From Myxococcota bacterium (lineage in GTDB: Bacteria > Myxococcota_A > Polyangia > Polyangiales > Houyiibacteriaceae), in assembly GCA_025453555.1 (NCBI GenBank), contig JALOQC010000028.1, positions 1-37,611 on the forward strand: a DNA stretch of 37,611 bases, in the 5' to 3' direction. The notes under the pieces are model-generated. The model saw nothing but the letters and a program-made list of their open reading frames with translations. It was not told the DNA's origin and made no database searches. Positions 17,067 through 25,733 of the stretch are shown here, in pieces; the first letter of the stretch is position 1; each line of letters opens with the position of its first letter. The position numbers and the translations under genes are program-made.

Positions 17067-19112
17067 TCACTTCACGTCGCCGCGCGCGAAGATGCTCGCG
17101 ACGTACGCGAGCACGTCGGTCGCGCTCTGCTCGTTGTACCCGTAGTACTTGATGAGGCGGTTCTTGATGACGTCGATCCGCTCCTGCGTCTCCTTGTCGA
17201 TCACGTTCGACACGAAGCTGGAGAGCTTGATCGAGTCCTTCTGGTCTTCGAAGAGCTTCATCTCGAGCGCGCGACGCAGACGGTCGTTCGTGTCGTAGGT
17301 GAACTTCTTCCCTTCGAGCGCGAGGTGTCCGATGAAGTTCAGGATCTCGCGGCGGAAGTCGTCCTTGCGCGGCTCCGTGATGTCGATCTTCTCTTCGATC
17401 GACCGCATCAGACGCTCGTCCGACTCCTCGTCGCGACCGGTGAAGGGGTTCTTCACCTTCTGCTTCATGAGGTAGGCGCGGATGTTCTCGATGTAGTTGG
17501 CGCAGAGGCGCGCGATGGCCTCTTCGTCCGCGCTGATCGCGCGCTGGACCTCGTTCTTCACGATCTCGTCGTACTCGGCCTTCACGACCCCGATGAGCTC
17601 CTGGTAGCGCTTGCGGGTGTCCTCGTCGGCGATGAGCGAGTGGTGCCGCAGGCCCTTCTCCAGCTCGTTGAGCACCATGAAGGGGTTGATGTACCCCTCG
17701 ACTCCGTCGCGCACGAGCGCGTTGGAGATCTTGTCCTGCACGAAGCGCGGGCTGACGCCTTCGAGGCCTTCGCGCTTGGCCTCCTTGCGGAGCTCTTTCA
17801 CGTTGTCCTGCGTGTAGCCCGGCAGGATCTTCCCGTCGTAGAGCTTCGCCTTCTGGAGCGTCGAGAGCTGGTGCTTCTTCGGCTCTTCGAGGCGCGTCAT
17901 GACCGCCCAGAGCGACGCCATCTCCAGCGTGTGCGGCGCGACGTGTTTGCCGCGCAGTCGTCCTTCGCCGAACTCCTTCTGGTAGATCTTGATCTCCTCC
18001 GACACCTTCGTGATGTAGGGGACGTCGATCTTGATCGTACGATCGCGGAGGGCCTCCATGAACTCGTTGTTCAGGAGCTTCTTGTACTCGGCTTCGTTGG
18101 TGTGACCGAGGATGACCTCGTCGATGTCGGTCTGCGCGAACTTCTTCGGTTTGACCTTGTGCTCCTGGGTCGCGCCGAGGAGGTCGTAGAGGAAGGCCAC
18201 GTCGAGCTTGAGCACCTCGACGAACTCGATCACGCCGCGGTTGGCGACGTTGAACTCGCCATCGAAGTTGAACGCGCGCGGGTCCGAGTCCGAGCCGTAC
18301 TCCGCGATCTTGCGGTAGTTGATGTCGCCCGTGAGCTCGGTGGAGTCCTGGTTCTTCTCGTCCTTCGGCTGGAAGGTCCCGATGCCGACGCGGTCCTTTT
18401 CGCTCAGGATCAGACGCTTCACTCGGACGTGGTTCGCGATGACCTTGCCCCAGTTTCCGTCGTAGCGATCCATCAGCTCTTTGAAGATGAACCGGCACGC
18501 GGGGTTCAGCTCACCCACGATCTTCACGCGGTGCCGATCGCTCCCGAGGCGGAGGTCCGCGATGGCCTTGTCGCGCCACTCGATGGGGATGAGCCGGAGC
18601 GGCTCGTCGTGCATCGGGCAGGGGAAGACGTCGTCCTCGCCCGCGAGCCCAGTCTCCTTCAGGTTCGTCCACTCGTAGGTGTAGAGCGCGCCCTCGGAGG
18701 TCCGCGAGTAGGCCTCGATGCCCTTCTTCAAGAGGCGCGCGATGGTGCTCTTGGAGGAGCCGACCGGGCCGTGGAGGAGGATGATGCGCTTCTCGGGGCC
18801 GTAGCCCTGCGCGGCCGCGCGCAGCACGTGCACGAGGCGCATGAGCGGGATGTCGAGGCCGAAGACGCCGTCCCTTCCGTCGTCGATCGGATCGCGGAAG
18901 AAGGGGTAGCGCACGAGGCGCTTCTTGTTGTCGATGTACTCCTCTTCCCCGTAGCTCACGATCATGTCGTAGAGCCGCTGGTACGCGTTTCGCGTGACCT
19001 CGGGGCGCTCGCGCACGAGCTGCAGGTAGTCCTCCAGGCTGCCGTCCCAGTGCAGGTCCCGGTACTGCTCGTAGTCTTGGAGCGCTCCGATGCGCTCGAC
19101 CATGCTGCTCAC
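17067..19112 (-). CDS. prkA: PrkA-type serine protein kinase
   Basis: A protein of about 681 residues of the PrkA family (YeaG in E. coli), soluble AAA+-like Ser/Thr kinases linked to stress and sporulation. The N-terminal ATPase part has the Walker A motif GPVGSSKS at about 115-122 ([20 protein letters not shown]). The C-terminal PrkA domain includes [33 protein letters not shown] and [20 protein letters not shown]. The GTG at 19112 ([12 protein letters not shown]) is preferred because GGGAGG lies 5 bases upstream; ATG 19103 is the alternative. Longer frames run into 14-base repeats and are not credible. The usual partners YeaH (DUF444) and SpoVR are absent; a sulfatase-like gene follows after 28 bases. 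Confidence 0.93.
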   Translation of the reverse strand: MSSMVERIGALQDYEQYRDLHWDGSLEDYLQLVRERPEVTRNAYQRLYDMIVSYGEEEYIDNKKRLVRYPFFRDPIDDGRDGVFGLDIPLMRLVHVLRAAAQGYGPEKRIILLHGPVGSSKSTIARLLKKGIEAYSRTSEGALYTYEWTNLKETGLAGEDDVFPCPMHDEPLRLIPIEWRDKAIADLRLGSDRHRVKIVGELNPACRFIFKELMDRYDGNWGKVIANHVRVKRLILSEKDRVGIGTFQPKDEKNQDSTELTGDINYRKIAEYGSDSDPRAFNFDGEFNVANRGVIEFVEVLKLDVAFLYDLLGATQEHKVKPKKFAQTDIDEVILGHTNEAEYKKLLNNEFMEALRDRTIKIDVPYITKVSEEIKIYQKEFGEGRLRGKHVAPHTLEMASLWAVMTRLEEPKKHQLSTLQKAKLYDGKILPGYTQDNVKELRKEAKREGLEGVSPRFVQDKISNALVRDGVEGYINPFMVLNELEKGLRHHSLIADEDTRKRYQELIGVVKAEYDEIVKNEVQRAISADEEAIARLCANYIENIRAYLMKQKVKNPFTGRDEESDERLMRSIEEKIDITEPRKDDFRREILNFIGHLALEGKKFTYDTNDRLRRALEMKLFEDQKDSIKLSSFVSNVIDKETQERIDVIKNRLIKYYGYNEQSATDVLAYVASIFARGDVK

Positions 19113-19145
19113 GCGTACCTCCCGTTCGGGTCGTGGGCGCGACGG

Positions 19146-19196
19146 CCCACTCGAAGACACCCACTCGAAGACACCCACTCGAAGACACCCACTCGA
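19146..19196. repeat. 14-base tandem repeat upstream of prkA
   Basis: CCCACTCGAAGACA is repeated three times from 19146 to 19187 with a further partial copy to 19196. A related CTCGAAGACAC occurs again near 19232. The unit is not a multiple of three, which argues against coding. It lies 33 bases upstream of the prkA start, within its probable leader. Confidence 0.85.
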
Positions 19197-19350
19197 CACT
19201 CACGCACTGACACTCACTCACGTACACCTGCTCGAAGACACCTGCGGAGCTCCTCGGCGGCCCTTCGAGGTGGCACCGCTCTCGACGTGACGCGAGGACG
19301 ACGTGACGACGACGGATGACGAGGACGGCGGCGACCTAGGGTCGTGCACC

Positions 19351-19410
19351 GTCGGAGAACCAACGGTCGGAGAACCAACGGTCGAAGAACCAACGGTCGA
19401 AGAACCAACG
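19351..19410. repeat. 15-base tandem repeat (four copies)
   Basis: Four units of GTCGRAGAACCAACG: the first two have G and the last two A at the R position. If translated, it would give VGEPT/VEEPT on the plus strand or VGSST/VGSPT on the minus strand. Coding status is uncertain. Confidence 0.85.
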
Positions 19411-19594
19411 CTCGAGATCGCTCTCGATTCGCCGAGCGCCAGTCGCGCGGCCTCTGCACCGTACCAAGTCGCACGCGTGACCACCATCGCGGCGTTCGCC
19501 GTCCCCGCCCCGCGCGTGCCGGTCGTGACGAGCGCGCTCCGTGGAAACCCCGACGCCATCGAGGGAACGATCGCGTGTCGGCCGCGCACGACTC

Positions 19595-19623
19595 TTGTCC
19601 CTCGACGCTCGCTTCTTTAGGAT
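19595..19623 (+). promoter_or_regulatory. Candidate sigma-70-type promoter for the esterase gene
   Basis: TTGTCC (19595-19600) and TAGGAT (19618-19623) are separated by 17 bases. A transcript would start near 19630, shortly before the ATG at 19645. The hexamers are approximate, and the match was found by eye. Confidence 0.4.
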
Positions 19624-19644
19624 GTGTTCCTACTCACTCACGCG

Positions 19645-20583
19645 ATGAACCACCGGCTCCGCAGCATCGGCCGCCTCGTCTCACCGCTCTCGCGGCACGC
19701 GATGCCGCTCGCGCGGGTCGCGGCCCGAAGCGCGACTCGGATCGCGACGGCGCTCCTGCTCTGGACGGTCGCGGTCAGCGGCGTGGTTCCGAACCGCGAG
19801 GCGGCCTCGATGCCTGCGCGCAAGGACACGCGTGGCAAACCCTCCGAGGCGCCGGTCGGCTCGCAGTGGGTGCAGGTACGCGAGCATCGCGTGCGCGGCG
19901 TGCGCGTGACCGAGGTCGTGCTCGGGCGCGCGAGCCTCGACGACGAGCTTCCGATGGTCGTCTATCTGCACGGACGAGGCAGCCGGCCGGAGCCGCCGAA
20001 GGGTGACCACGAAGACACCACGCCCGTGCGCATGCTCTTCCCGTGGGCCCCCGACCGGCTCGGCGACGGCTACTCGTGGTTCCCGGTGTCGATCACCGAG
20101 AGCTACGACCCGAAGGTGCTCGGCTACCACATCCAACGCCGCGCCGATCAGCTCGCGCACGTGATCAAGCGCCTCATGTACACGCGGCCCACGGAAGGAC
20201 GCGCGCTCGTCGCGGGCTTCTCGCAGGGCGGCATGCTGACCTTCGGGCTCGCGCTTCATCATCCGGATCTCTTCGACGGCGCGTACCCGATCGCCGGTTG
20301 GTTCCCGCTGCACCTCGTGGACTCCGTGGTCGATCCGACGCGCCGCTACCCGGAGATCCGGGCGCTGCACGGCGATCGCGATCCGGTGGTGCCGATGCGG
20401 CAGACGCGAGCGGTGGTGGAGCGGCTCGCCGCGCTCGGGCTCGACGCGACCTTCGAGCCACACCGCGCGCGGCGTCACCACACCACGGACGCGATGAGCC
20501 AGCGGCACAAAGACTTCATGCTCGGCATCATCCGGCGGCGTCGGCAGGTCGAGCTCGATCTCGAAGCGACCTCGACCGGCTGA
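19645..20583 (+). CDS. Alpha/beta hydrolase (carboxylesterase/phospholipase type), exported or anchored
   Basis: A 312-residue hydrolase. The N-terminus is basic, followed by a hydrophobic stretch (ATALLLWTVAVSGVVP) suggesting a signal peptide or anchor. The catalytic part has VVYLHGRGSRPE (oxyanion-hole loop), the nucleophile elbow GFSQGG, an Asp in ALHGDRDPVVP and a His in EPHRARRHHT, the order seen in carboxylesterase/phospholipase (YpfH-like) enzymes. It probably cleaves an ester outside the cytoplasm. The ATG at 19645 fits the candidate promoter; ATG 19702 would give a more usual signal peptide, and GTG 19624 lies too close to the promoter. It precedes the rtcA gene by 143 bases, which hold only a pyrimidine-rich leader. 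Confidence 0.8.
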   Translation: MNHRLRSIGRLVSPLSRHAMPLARVAARSATRIATALLLWTVAVSGVVPNREAASMPARKDTRGKPSEAPVGSQWVQVREHRVRGVRVTEVVLGRASLDDELPMVVYLHGRGSRPEPPKGDHEDTTPVRMLFPWAPDRLGDGYSWFPVSITESYDPKVLGYHIQRRADQLAHVIKRLMYTRPTEGRALVAGFSQGGMLTFGLALHHPDLFDGAYPIAGWFPLHLVDSVVDPTRRYPEIRALHGDRDPVVPMRQTRAVVERLAALGLDATFEPHRARRHHTTDAMSQRHKDFMLGIIRRRRQVELDLEATSTG

Positions 20584-20726
20584 GCGCGCGCTTCCGACGT
20601 CGGCGCCTCTTCCCTTTCTTCGAGCGCGACGCACTCTCCGGCCCGCGTCGGCGAGGCTTCGTCGGGCATCCTGCGGGTGCCCAGCCCGTCTTCGTCCTTC
20701 GATCTCCTTCGCTTCGAGGCTTCGTC

Positions 20727-22163
20727 ATGTCCCTCTCGCTCCGAGAGCTCCTCAACCGCGCCCGCTGGCGCGACGGCGCGCTGCATGCGCTCGAGCTGGT
20801 GGTCGTCCATCGCGGCGCGCCCAGCGATCGCCGAGTCGTGTCCGGCGCACGCGTGACCGAGGTCGGCGCGGGTGGCGTCACGATCGCCCCCGAGCGCGAC
20901 GACGAGGACGAGACGTTCTTGCCCTACCACCGCTTCCTCGCGGTGCGCGGCGCGGACGGCGCGCTCTGGGACAAGGAGCTCGGCGTGCTCGCGTCGGTGG
21001 ATGCGCCGAGCGCGACGGGCGCGGCGAGCACGATCGCCGACGAGCCCGAAGGTCGCGAGATCGCGGTGCGCCACGAGGTCGTGCTGCGCAACGCGAGCGC
21101 GCAGAGCCCGTTGGTCATCGACGGCAGCGCGGGCGAAGGCGGCGGGCAGATCCTTCGTACGTCGCTGACGCTCTCGATGCTGACGGGGCGTCCGTTCGCG
21201 ATCGATCGCATCCGCGGCAAGCGAAAGAAGGGCGGTCTGCTGCGGCAGCACCTCACGTGCGTGAACGCGGCCGCCGCGATCTGCGGCGGAAAGGTGGACG
21301 GCGCGACGCTGGGCTCCCCGAAGCTCACGTTTCGGCCGGGCCCGCTGCGGGGCGTCGAGAAGAGCTTCGACATCGGGAGCGCGGGCTCGGTCGCGCTGGT
21401 GTTGCAGACGATCGCGCTCCCGTTGGCCTTCGCGGACGGCCCGTCGACGATCACGATCCGCGGCGGCACCCACGCCGCGTGGGCGCCCATCGTGCCGTTC
21501 TTGGAGCACGCGTGGCTCCCGCGGGTGCGCGCGATGGGCGCGGAGCTCGCGATCGAGCTGCGCAAGACGGGTTTCTATCCGGCGGGCGGAGGCGAGCTCG
21601 TGTTGCACGTGACGCCGACGAGCGCGATGGACGTGGGCGACGCCGGTGACCTCCTCGAAGGCAAAGCACTCGCCCCTCTGCACCTCTCGGCGCCGCGCGG
21701 TGCGCTCATCCTCGAAGCGCACGCGATCGTCTCCGACGTGCCGGAATCGGTCGCGCGCCGCGAGCTCTCGGCGCTCGCGGAGCAGCTCGACGACGAACGC
21801 ATCGTGTTGCGCAGCGCCACCGTGCGCAGCGTGGGACCCGGCAACGCGCTCTGGCTCGTCGCGCGCGACGAGGACGGAAGCACGAACGTGTTCTCCGCAC
21901 TCGGCGAGCGCGGCGTGTCGGCGGAGGACGTGGCGCGCGAGGTCGCGCAGCGCTTCGTGGCGTGGCGCGCGAGCGGCGCGGCGGTGGAAGAGCACCTGAC
22001 CGATCAGCTCCTCGTGCCGATCGCGCTCGCCGGCGCAGGCCGCTTCACGACCGACGTGCTCTCGCTGCACACGACCACCAACGTCGACGTGATCGAGGCG
22101 TTCACGGAGCGGCGCATCCGAAGCTTCGACCTCGGCGACGGGCGCTTCCGCGTGATGCTCTGA
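20727..22163 (+). CDS. rtcA: RNA 3'-terminal phosphate cyclase with N-terminal DUF504/MJ1316 domain
   Basis: A 478-residue fusion. Residues 1-85 (ELLNRARWRDGALH, then FLPYHRFLAVRG and ALWDK) resemble the DUF504/MJ1316 domain, proposed to recognise RNA cyclic-phosphate ends. From about 128 the RtcA enzyme begins (LVIDGSAGEGGGQILRTSLT) with RGKRKKGGLLRQHL, SVALVLQTIALPLAF and YPAGGGELVLHV. The nucleophile His lies in EEHLTDQLL (about His423). RtcA uses ATP to convert RNA 3'-phosphates to 2',3'-cyclic phosphates for repair ligation. The start has no purine-rich ribosome site; it is chosen because the N-terminal domain begins there. No rtcB ligase gene is nearby. Confidence 0.9.
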   Translation: MSLSLRELLNRARWRDGALHALELVVVHRGAPSDRRVVSGARVTEVGAGGVTIAPERDDEDETFLPYHRFLAVRGADGALWDKELGVLASVDAPSATGAASTIADEPEGREIAVRHEVVLRNASAQSPLVIDGSAGEGGGQILRTSLTLSMLTGRPFAIDRIRGKRKKGGLLRQHLTCVNAAAAICGGKVDGATLGSPKLTFRPGPLRGVEKSFDIGSAGSVALVLQTIALPLAFADGPSTITIRGGTHAAWAPIVPFLEHAWLPRVRAMGAELAIELRKTGFYPAGGGELVLHVTPTSAMDVGDAGDLLEGKALAPLHLSAPRGALILEAHAIVSDVPESVARRELSALAEQLDDERIVLRSATVRSVGPGNALWLVARDEDGSTNVFSALGERGVSAEDVAREVAQRFVAWRASGAAVEEHLTDQLLVPIALAGAGRFTTDVLSLHTTTNVDVIEAFTERRIRSFDLGDGRFRVML

Positions 22164-22233
22164 CGTCGCCGCGCGCGTGAGCGATTCGGGACCCGTTCGC
22201 GTTCGAGCATCGGCGGCACCCCTCGGGGTGCGC

Positions 22234-23307
22234 TCACGCGTCCGGATGCACCACCACGTTGCCGACGTGGCGGCTCTCCCACTTGGCGCGCAGCGCGTCC
22301 TTCAGGTCCGCGAGCGCGTAGGTCGCGTCGACGCGCGGGCGAAGACCTCCCTTCACCAGCGCGAGCACCGCGTCGAGGCGCGTGCGACGCAGCGCGGGAT
22401 CGGCGTGGGCGGCGATCGCGGCGGGCGAGCCCAGCACGTCGATCGACTTCATCAAGATCAGGTTCGTCGGGAGCACGTTCGGATCGCGGCCCTCGCGCGC
22501 GACGAAGGGGGTCGCGCTCCAACCGACGAGCACGAAGCGCGCGCCGAACGCGCAGGCGCGCAGCGCTTCGGTCGACACCTCGCCGCCGAGCGCGTCGTAC
22601 ACCACGTCGACGCCGCGCCCGCCCGTGAGCTGCTTCACCTCGTCCTTGAAGCGTCGCGGTGCGCCGGATTCGTCCGTGGTGCGCAGCAGGTGATCCGCGC
22701 CGAGCTCCCTCACGATCGCGAGCTTCTCCGGGGTGCGGCCGGCCGCGATCACCTTGGTCCCGAGATGATGCGCGATCTGCACGGCGGCCAAGCCCGTGCT
22801 CCCGGTGGCGCCGAGGATCAGCACCGACTCGCCGGGCTGCAGCCGCGCGCGATGGATGAGCGCGTGCCACGCGGTTTCGTGCCCACCGAGCAGACACGCG
22901 CCCTGCTCGAACGAGAGCTCGGGCGGGAGCGCGACGAGCGCAGCCTCGGGCGCGACGGCGAAGCTCGCGAAGCCGCCCCACTTGCGGTGCGCGCCGAGCG
23001 AGCGTGGGCCCGTGAGCAGGCCGTCCGCGATCACACGATCGCCGACTCTCCACGCCGTCACCGCGTCGCCGACCGCGACCACCTCACCGCTCCACTCGAG
23101 CCCCGGCGTGTAGGGTGGCTCCGGCACGTGCTGGTACTGGCCGCTCGTCATCAGGAGATCGACCCAGCCCACGTTCGCGGCGCGCACCGCGACCACCACG
23201 TCGCGCGGCGACGTCGGATGCGGCGGAGGTTGGTCCTCGAGCACCAGCGCTTCGAGCGCGGCTTCAGGGTTCGGAGCAAGAGCGGAGACGACGGCGCGGC
23301 GACCCAT
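22234..23307 (-). CDS. Zinc-free medium-chain NADPH:quinone oxidoreductase-like protein
   Basis: A 357-residue cytoplasmic oxidoreductase of the MDR (quinone reductase, QOR) family. The N-terminal GroES-like part has VRAANVGWVDLLMTSGQY and PYTPGLEWSGEVVAVGDAV. The Rossmann part has ESVLILGATGSTGLAAVQIA and GVDVVYDALGG. The Cys ligands of structural and catalytic zinc sites are absent, as in quinone reductases. It would transfer hydride from NADPH to quinones or enones; the substrate is unknown. A short plus-strand gene starts divergently 23 bases from its ATG at 23307. Confidence 0.9.
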   Translation of the reverse strand: MGRRAVVSALAPNPEAALEALVLEDQPPPHPTSPRDVVVAVRAANVGWVDLLMTSGQYQHVPEPPYTPGLEWSGEVVAVGDAVTAWRVGDRVIADGLLTGPRSLGAHRKWGGFASFAVAPEAALVALPPELSFEQGACLLGGHETAWHALIHRARLQPGESVLILGATGSTGLAAVQIAHHLGTKVIAAGRTPEKLAIVRELGADHLLRTTDESGAPRRFKDEVKQLTGGRGVDVVYDALGGEVSTEALRACAFGARFVLVGWSATPFVAREGRDPNVLPTNLILMKSIDVLGSPAAIAAHADPALRRTRLDAVLALVKGGLRPRVDATYALADLKDALRAKWESRHVGNVVVHPDA

Positions 23308-23330
23308 GCGCGCGAACGTACACGAGGGAC

Positions 23331-23665
23331 GTGATCTGGGAGAACGCCCTCCAAGGGCACGGCGAGATCGAGGTGATCATCGCGCACGAGCGCGTCTTCG
23401 CGATCACCTGGACCCACCTCCACGCGTTTCACTACCCGAGCGGTCGACCCCTCGGAGAGGTCGCGCTGCCGGGGCGCTACAAGGGGCGGCCGGGCGTCGT
23501 GCTGGAGCGTGGCTTCCTCTACGTCAGCGGCTCGGGCGAGGTGACCGCTTCGACCTCGACGGACGGGTGATCTGGCTGCAGCCCTTCACCGGCAAGGGCG
23601 TCGGGCGCGTCTCCCTCGGCTTCCCGGGGAACGTGCGCCAGGCGGACGACGTCGGCTCGCAGTGA
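23331..23665 (+). pseudogene. Hypothetical short protein, single-base frameshift
   Basis: From a GTG at 23331 (preceded by GAGGG) the frame reads VIWENALQGHGEIEVIIAHE, then YVSGSGEVT, and then hits nonsense (ASTSTDG, stop at 23570). The next frame continues RFDLDGRVIWLQPFTGKGVG and ends DDVGSQ at 23665. Adding one C at 23544-23548 (ACC to ACCC) joins them as GEVTRFDLDGRV. The repaired protein would be about 111 residues of short beta strands like one or two propeller blades. No known family is recognised. It starts divergently to the quinone oxidoreductase gene. The single-C change in a C run is a common sequencing-error type. Confidence 0.6.
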
Positions 23666-23759
23666 TCGGACGCCGCGACGAAGCCAGGCCCGCTCCGCTT
23701 CGCGCGGTCCGCTCGAATCGATTCATCGGCTCCGCGCTCGCGCGCGGCCCGATAGTTTC

Positions 23760-23812
23760 GCGGAATCGTGCAGCTTCGCGGACTGCGTCCGCTTCGCCGC
23801 GCACGATTCCGC
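23760..23812. terminator. Long inverted repeat between convergent genes, candidate bidirectional terminator
   Basis: GCGGAATCGTGC (23760-23771) pairs perfectly with GCACGATTCCGC (23801-23812). Inside, GCGGAC and GTCCGC form a second stem around TGC. It begins one base beyond the Hsp90-family stop codon and lies after the stop of the plus-strand gene. No T run follows on either strand, so simple intrinsic termination is not certain. Confidence 0.5.
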
Positions 23813-23813
23813 T

Positions 23814-25640
23814 TCAATTCAAAATCGGTCCGTCATTCTTTCCGAGACCCCACTCGATCAAATCGAGCAACCCTACGTTCAACAACGCGAGCTCTTCCGG
23901 GCTGAGCGGGTGGTGTCCGAGCAAGAGCGACTGCACGTAGAGCATCGGGATCGCGAGGCGGAGCGCCTCGTCGTCGTCGGTGCGCGCGAGGCGGCCGACG
24001 AGCGGGCTGTTCGCGTTGAAGACGAGGTAGGCACGCGCGTCGCGGGTGTCTTCGGCGACCGCGTCGAGCAGCCCGGCCCAGAGGCCGTCGTCGCCGGTGG
24101 CGCGTTTGCTCTGCGCGACGCTGCGTTGGAACGTCGCGTCCTCGCCGCTCACGTAGAGCACGGGGAGCTCGCGCGGCTCGAAGCGTTTGAGGTCGACGCC
24201 GCAGCGATGGGGCGCGAGCACCTCCCCGGCCACTTCGAGCAGGGTGGCGAAGGCGTCCGAGCCCTGACCGACCTCCCCGAGGATCTCCGAGAGGTCCGTC
24301 GCGTCGACCGACTCGATCGTGAGCTCGGGGAAGACCTGCGGCGCCCGCTGGAGGAGATCCGCGTCGTAGGAGTAGCCCGCGTTGACCACGACCACGCCTT
24401 GAGCCGCTGCGACCTGCGCGATCTGTCGAAAGACATCCACGCTCGCGGCGTAGCGGATCGTGGATTGACGCTTGCGCAGCGAGCCGAAGCTCATCCGTCC
24501 GAGGCTCGTCTCGAAGGGGAGCAGATCGAGGAAGAGGGTGAGGAGCTCGTCGTCCTGCGAGGCGAGCGCCTTGATCGCGCGGTAGTGGAGCGTGATGAGC
24601 AGCTCGAGGCGCTGGGGATCGTGCTCCTTCAAGTGCAGCAGGTAGTCGCGCAGGGCCTGACCGAGCGCCTCGCGCGTGGCCTGCAGCGCGGCATCTTCGT
24701 AGAACGACTCGCGCGACGCGGTCGGCCGCAGGCTCTGGGCGTCGAGCACGCAGGTCACGAAGAAGGCCCAGCGCGGCAGCAGGTTGTCCGCCTTCTCGCT
24801 GAGCAGCATGCCCTTGAGGTAGACGCGGTGGGCGGGCGGCGCGGTGGGCGGCGGCGAGTAGGGCAAGACGAACGCGAGCCCTTCCACGCCTCCCGCTGCG
24901 GTCTTCAACGGGAGCACGTCGAAGAACGGCACTTGTTCGCCGAGCACCTTGCGCCCGAGCTCGAGCGCGGCCTCGCGGGCGTCGCTCGCGCTCTCGAACC
25001 TGCGGCGCCACGGAGGCGGCTCGTCGTTCACGCGCTGCGTGCCCGAGCTCGACGTGATCTCGACCGGGAACGGCAGCAGCGCGCCGAAGCGCGCCGCGAG
25101 CTCCGTCACCTGCCCGACGTCGAACCACTCGTGGGCGCCGGGCTTCGCGACGAGATGCACCGTGGTCCCGACGGGTGCGTCGGTCTCGAGCTTCTCGAGG
25201 ACGTACGAGCCGTCCGCGCGCCCGCGCCACGAGATCGCCGGACCCCCCTTCGCGCTCCGCGTGAGCACGCTGATCTCGTCGCTCACCACGAACGCGCTGA
25301 GCAGACCGATGCCGAACTGCCCGATCAGCTCGCGGCGTCGCTCTTCGACCTCTTCGCGCTTCGAGGACGCGCCGATGGTCGCGAGGAAGCGGTGGACTTC
25401 GTCTTCGGTGAGCCCGATGCCATCGTCCTCGACGGTGAGCATCGGCGTCGCGCCTTCACCGATCGTGATGCGCACGCGGCCTTCGCTCGCGTCGCGTCCC
25501 TCGTGCTGAGCGCGCGCGCGGATGGCGTCGGTCGCGTTCTGCAAGAGCTCGCGCACGTAGACGCTCGGGCTCGAGTAGAGGTGGTTCGACAGGAGATCGA
25601 TGATCCCGCCGAGGTGGATTTGAAAACGGTGCTCGTCCAC
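23814..25640 (-). CDS. Hsp90 family (HtpG-like) ATP-dependent chaperone
   Basis: A 608-residue cytoplasmic chaperone of the GHKL ATPase fold. The N-domain has ELLQNATDAI (Glu31, Asn35), DDGIGLT (about 73-79), a lid segment with TIGASSKR and GQFGIGLLSAF (about 107-117). The middle part shows VYLKGMLLSEK and RPTASRESFYED. The C-terminal part is weakly like HtpG, which fits the divergent 'HSP90 family protein' branch rather than classical HtpG. The GTG at 25640 is chosen because conserved sequence starts just after it (VDEHRFQIHLGGIIDLLSNH); a longer frame to 25730 begins inside non-conserved Arg-rich text. It follows the MopE-like gene by 93 bases on the same strand. Confidence 0.9.
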   Translation of the reverse strand: MDEHRFQIHLGGIIDLLSNHLYSSPSVYVRELLQNATDAIRARAQHEGRDASEGRVRITIGEGATPMLTVEDDGIGLTEDEVHRFLATIGASSKREEVEERRRELIGQFGIGLLSAFVVSDEISVLTRSAKGGPAISWRGRADGSYVLEKLETDAPVGTTVHLVAKPGAHEWFDVGQVTELAARFGALLPFPVEITSSSGTQRVNDEPPPWRRRFESASDAREAALELGRKVLGEQVPFFDVLPLKTAAGGVEGLAFVLPYSPPPTAPPAHRVYLKGMLLSEKADNLLPRWAFFVTCVLDAQSLRPTASRESFYEDAALQATREALGQALRDYLLHLKEHDPQRLELLITLHYRAIKALASQDDELLTLFLDLLPFETSLGRMSFGSLRKRQSTIRYAASVDVFRQIAQVAAAQGVVVVNAGYSYDADLLQRAPQVFPELTIESVDATDLSEILGEVGQGSDAFATLLEVAGEVLAPHRCGVDLKRFEPRELPVLYVSGEDATFQRSVAQSKRATGDDGLWAGLLDAVAEDTRDARAYLVFNANSPLVGRLARTDDDEALRLAIPMLYVQSLLLGHHPLSPEELALLNVGLLDLIEWGLGKNDGPILN

Positions 25641-25733
25641 GGAGCGCGCAGGGTACCGCGCGGGCGTTCTTCGTGCGTGCGGATGCGAACGTCGCTGGAA
25701 CCAGCCGTCGACGCCGACGACCAGAGCCACGCT

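Larger units (their letters stand above)
19113..19644. other. Divergent intergenic region with two tandem arrays
   Basis: 532 bases separate prkA (minus) and the esterase (plus). It contains the 14-base array at 19146-19196, the 15-base array at 19351-19410 and a candidate promoter at 19595-19623. Two weak open frames cross it (plus 19303-19620 and minus 19218-19589). Both are low in complexity, neither matches a family I know, and they overlap each other, so I call neither. Confidence 0.6.

Noticed and set aside
16350..19319. A 989-codon plus-strand open frame
   Set aside because: Antisense to prkA and the sulfatase-like gene, both with clear motifs; its Leu/Val/Asp text has no family.
19146..19410. 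CRISPR array
   Set aside because: Units of 14 and 15 bases follow each other directly without spacers, and no cas genes are present.
19218..19620. Two overlapping small genes in the prkA-esterase gap
   Set aside because: Opposite-strand frames across tandem repeats, with no family match and no clear ribosome site.
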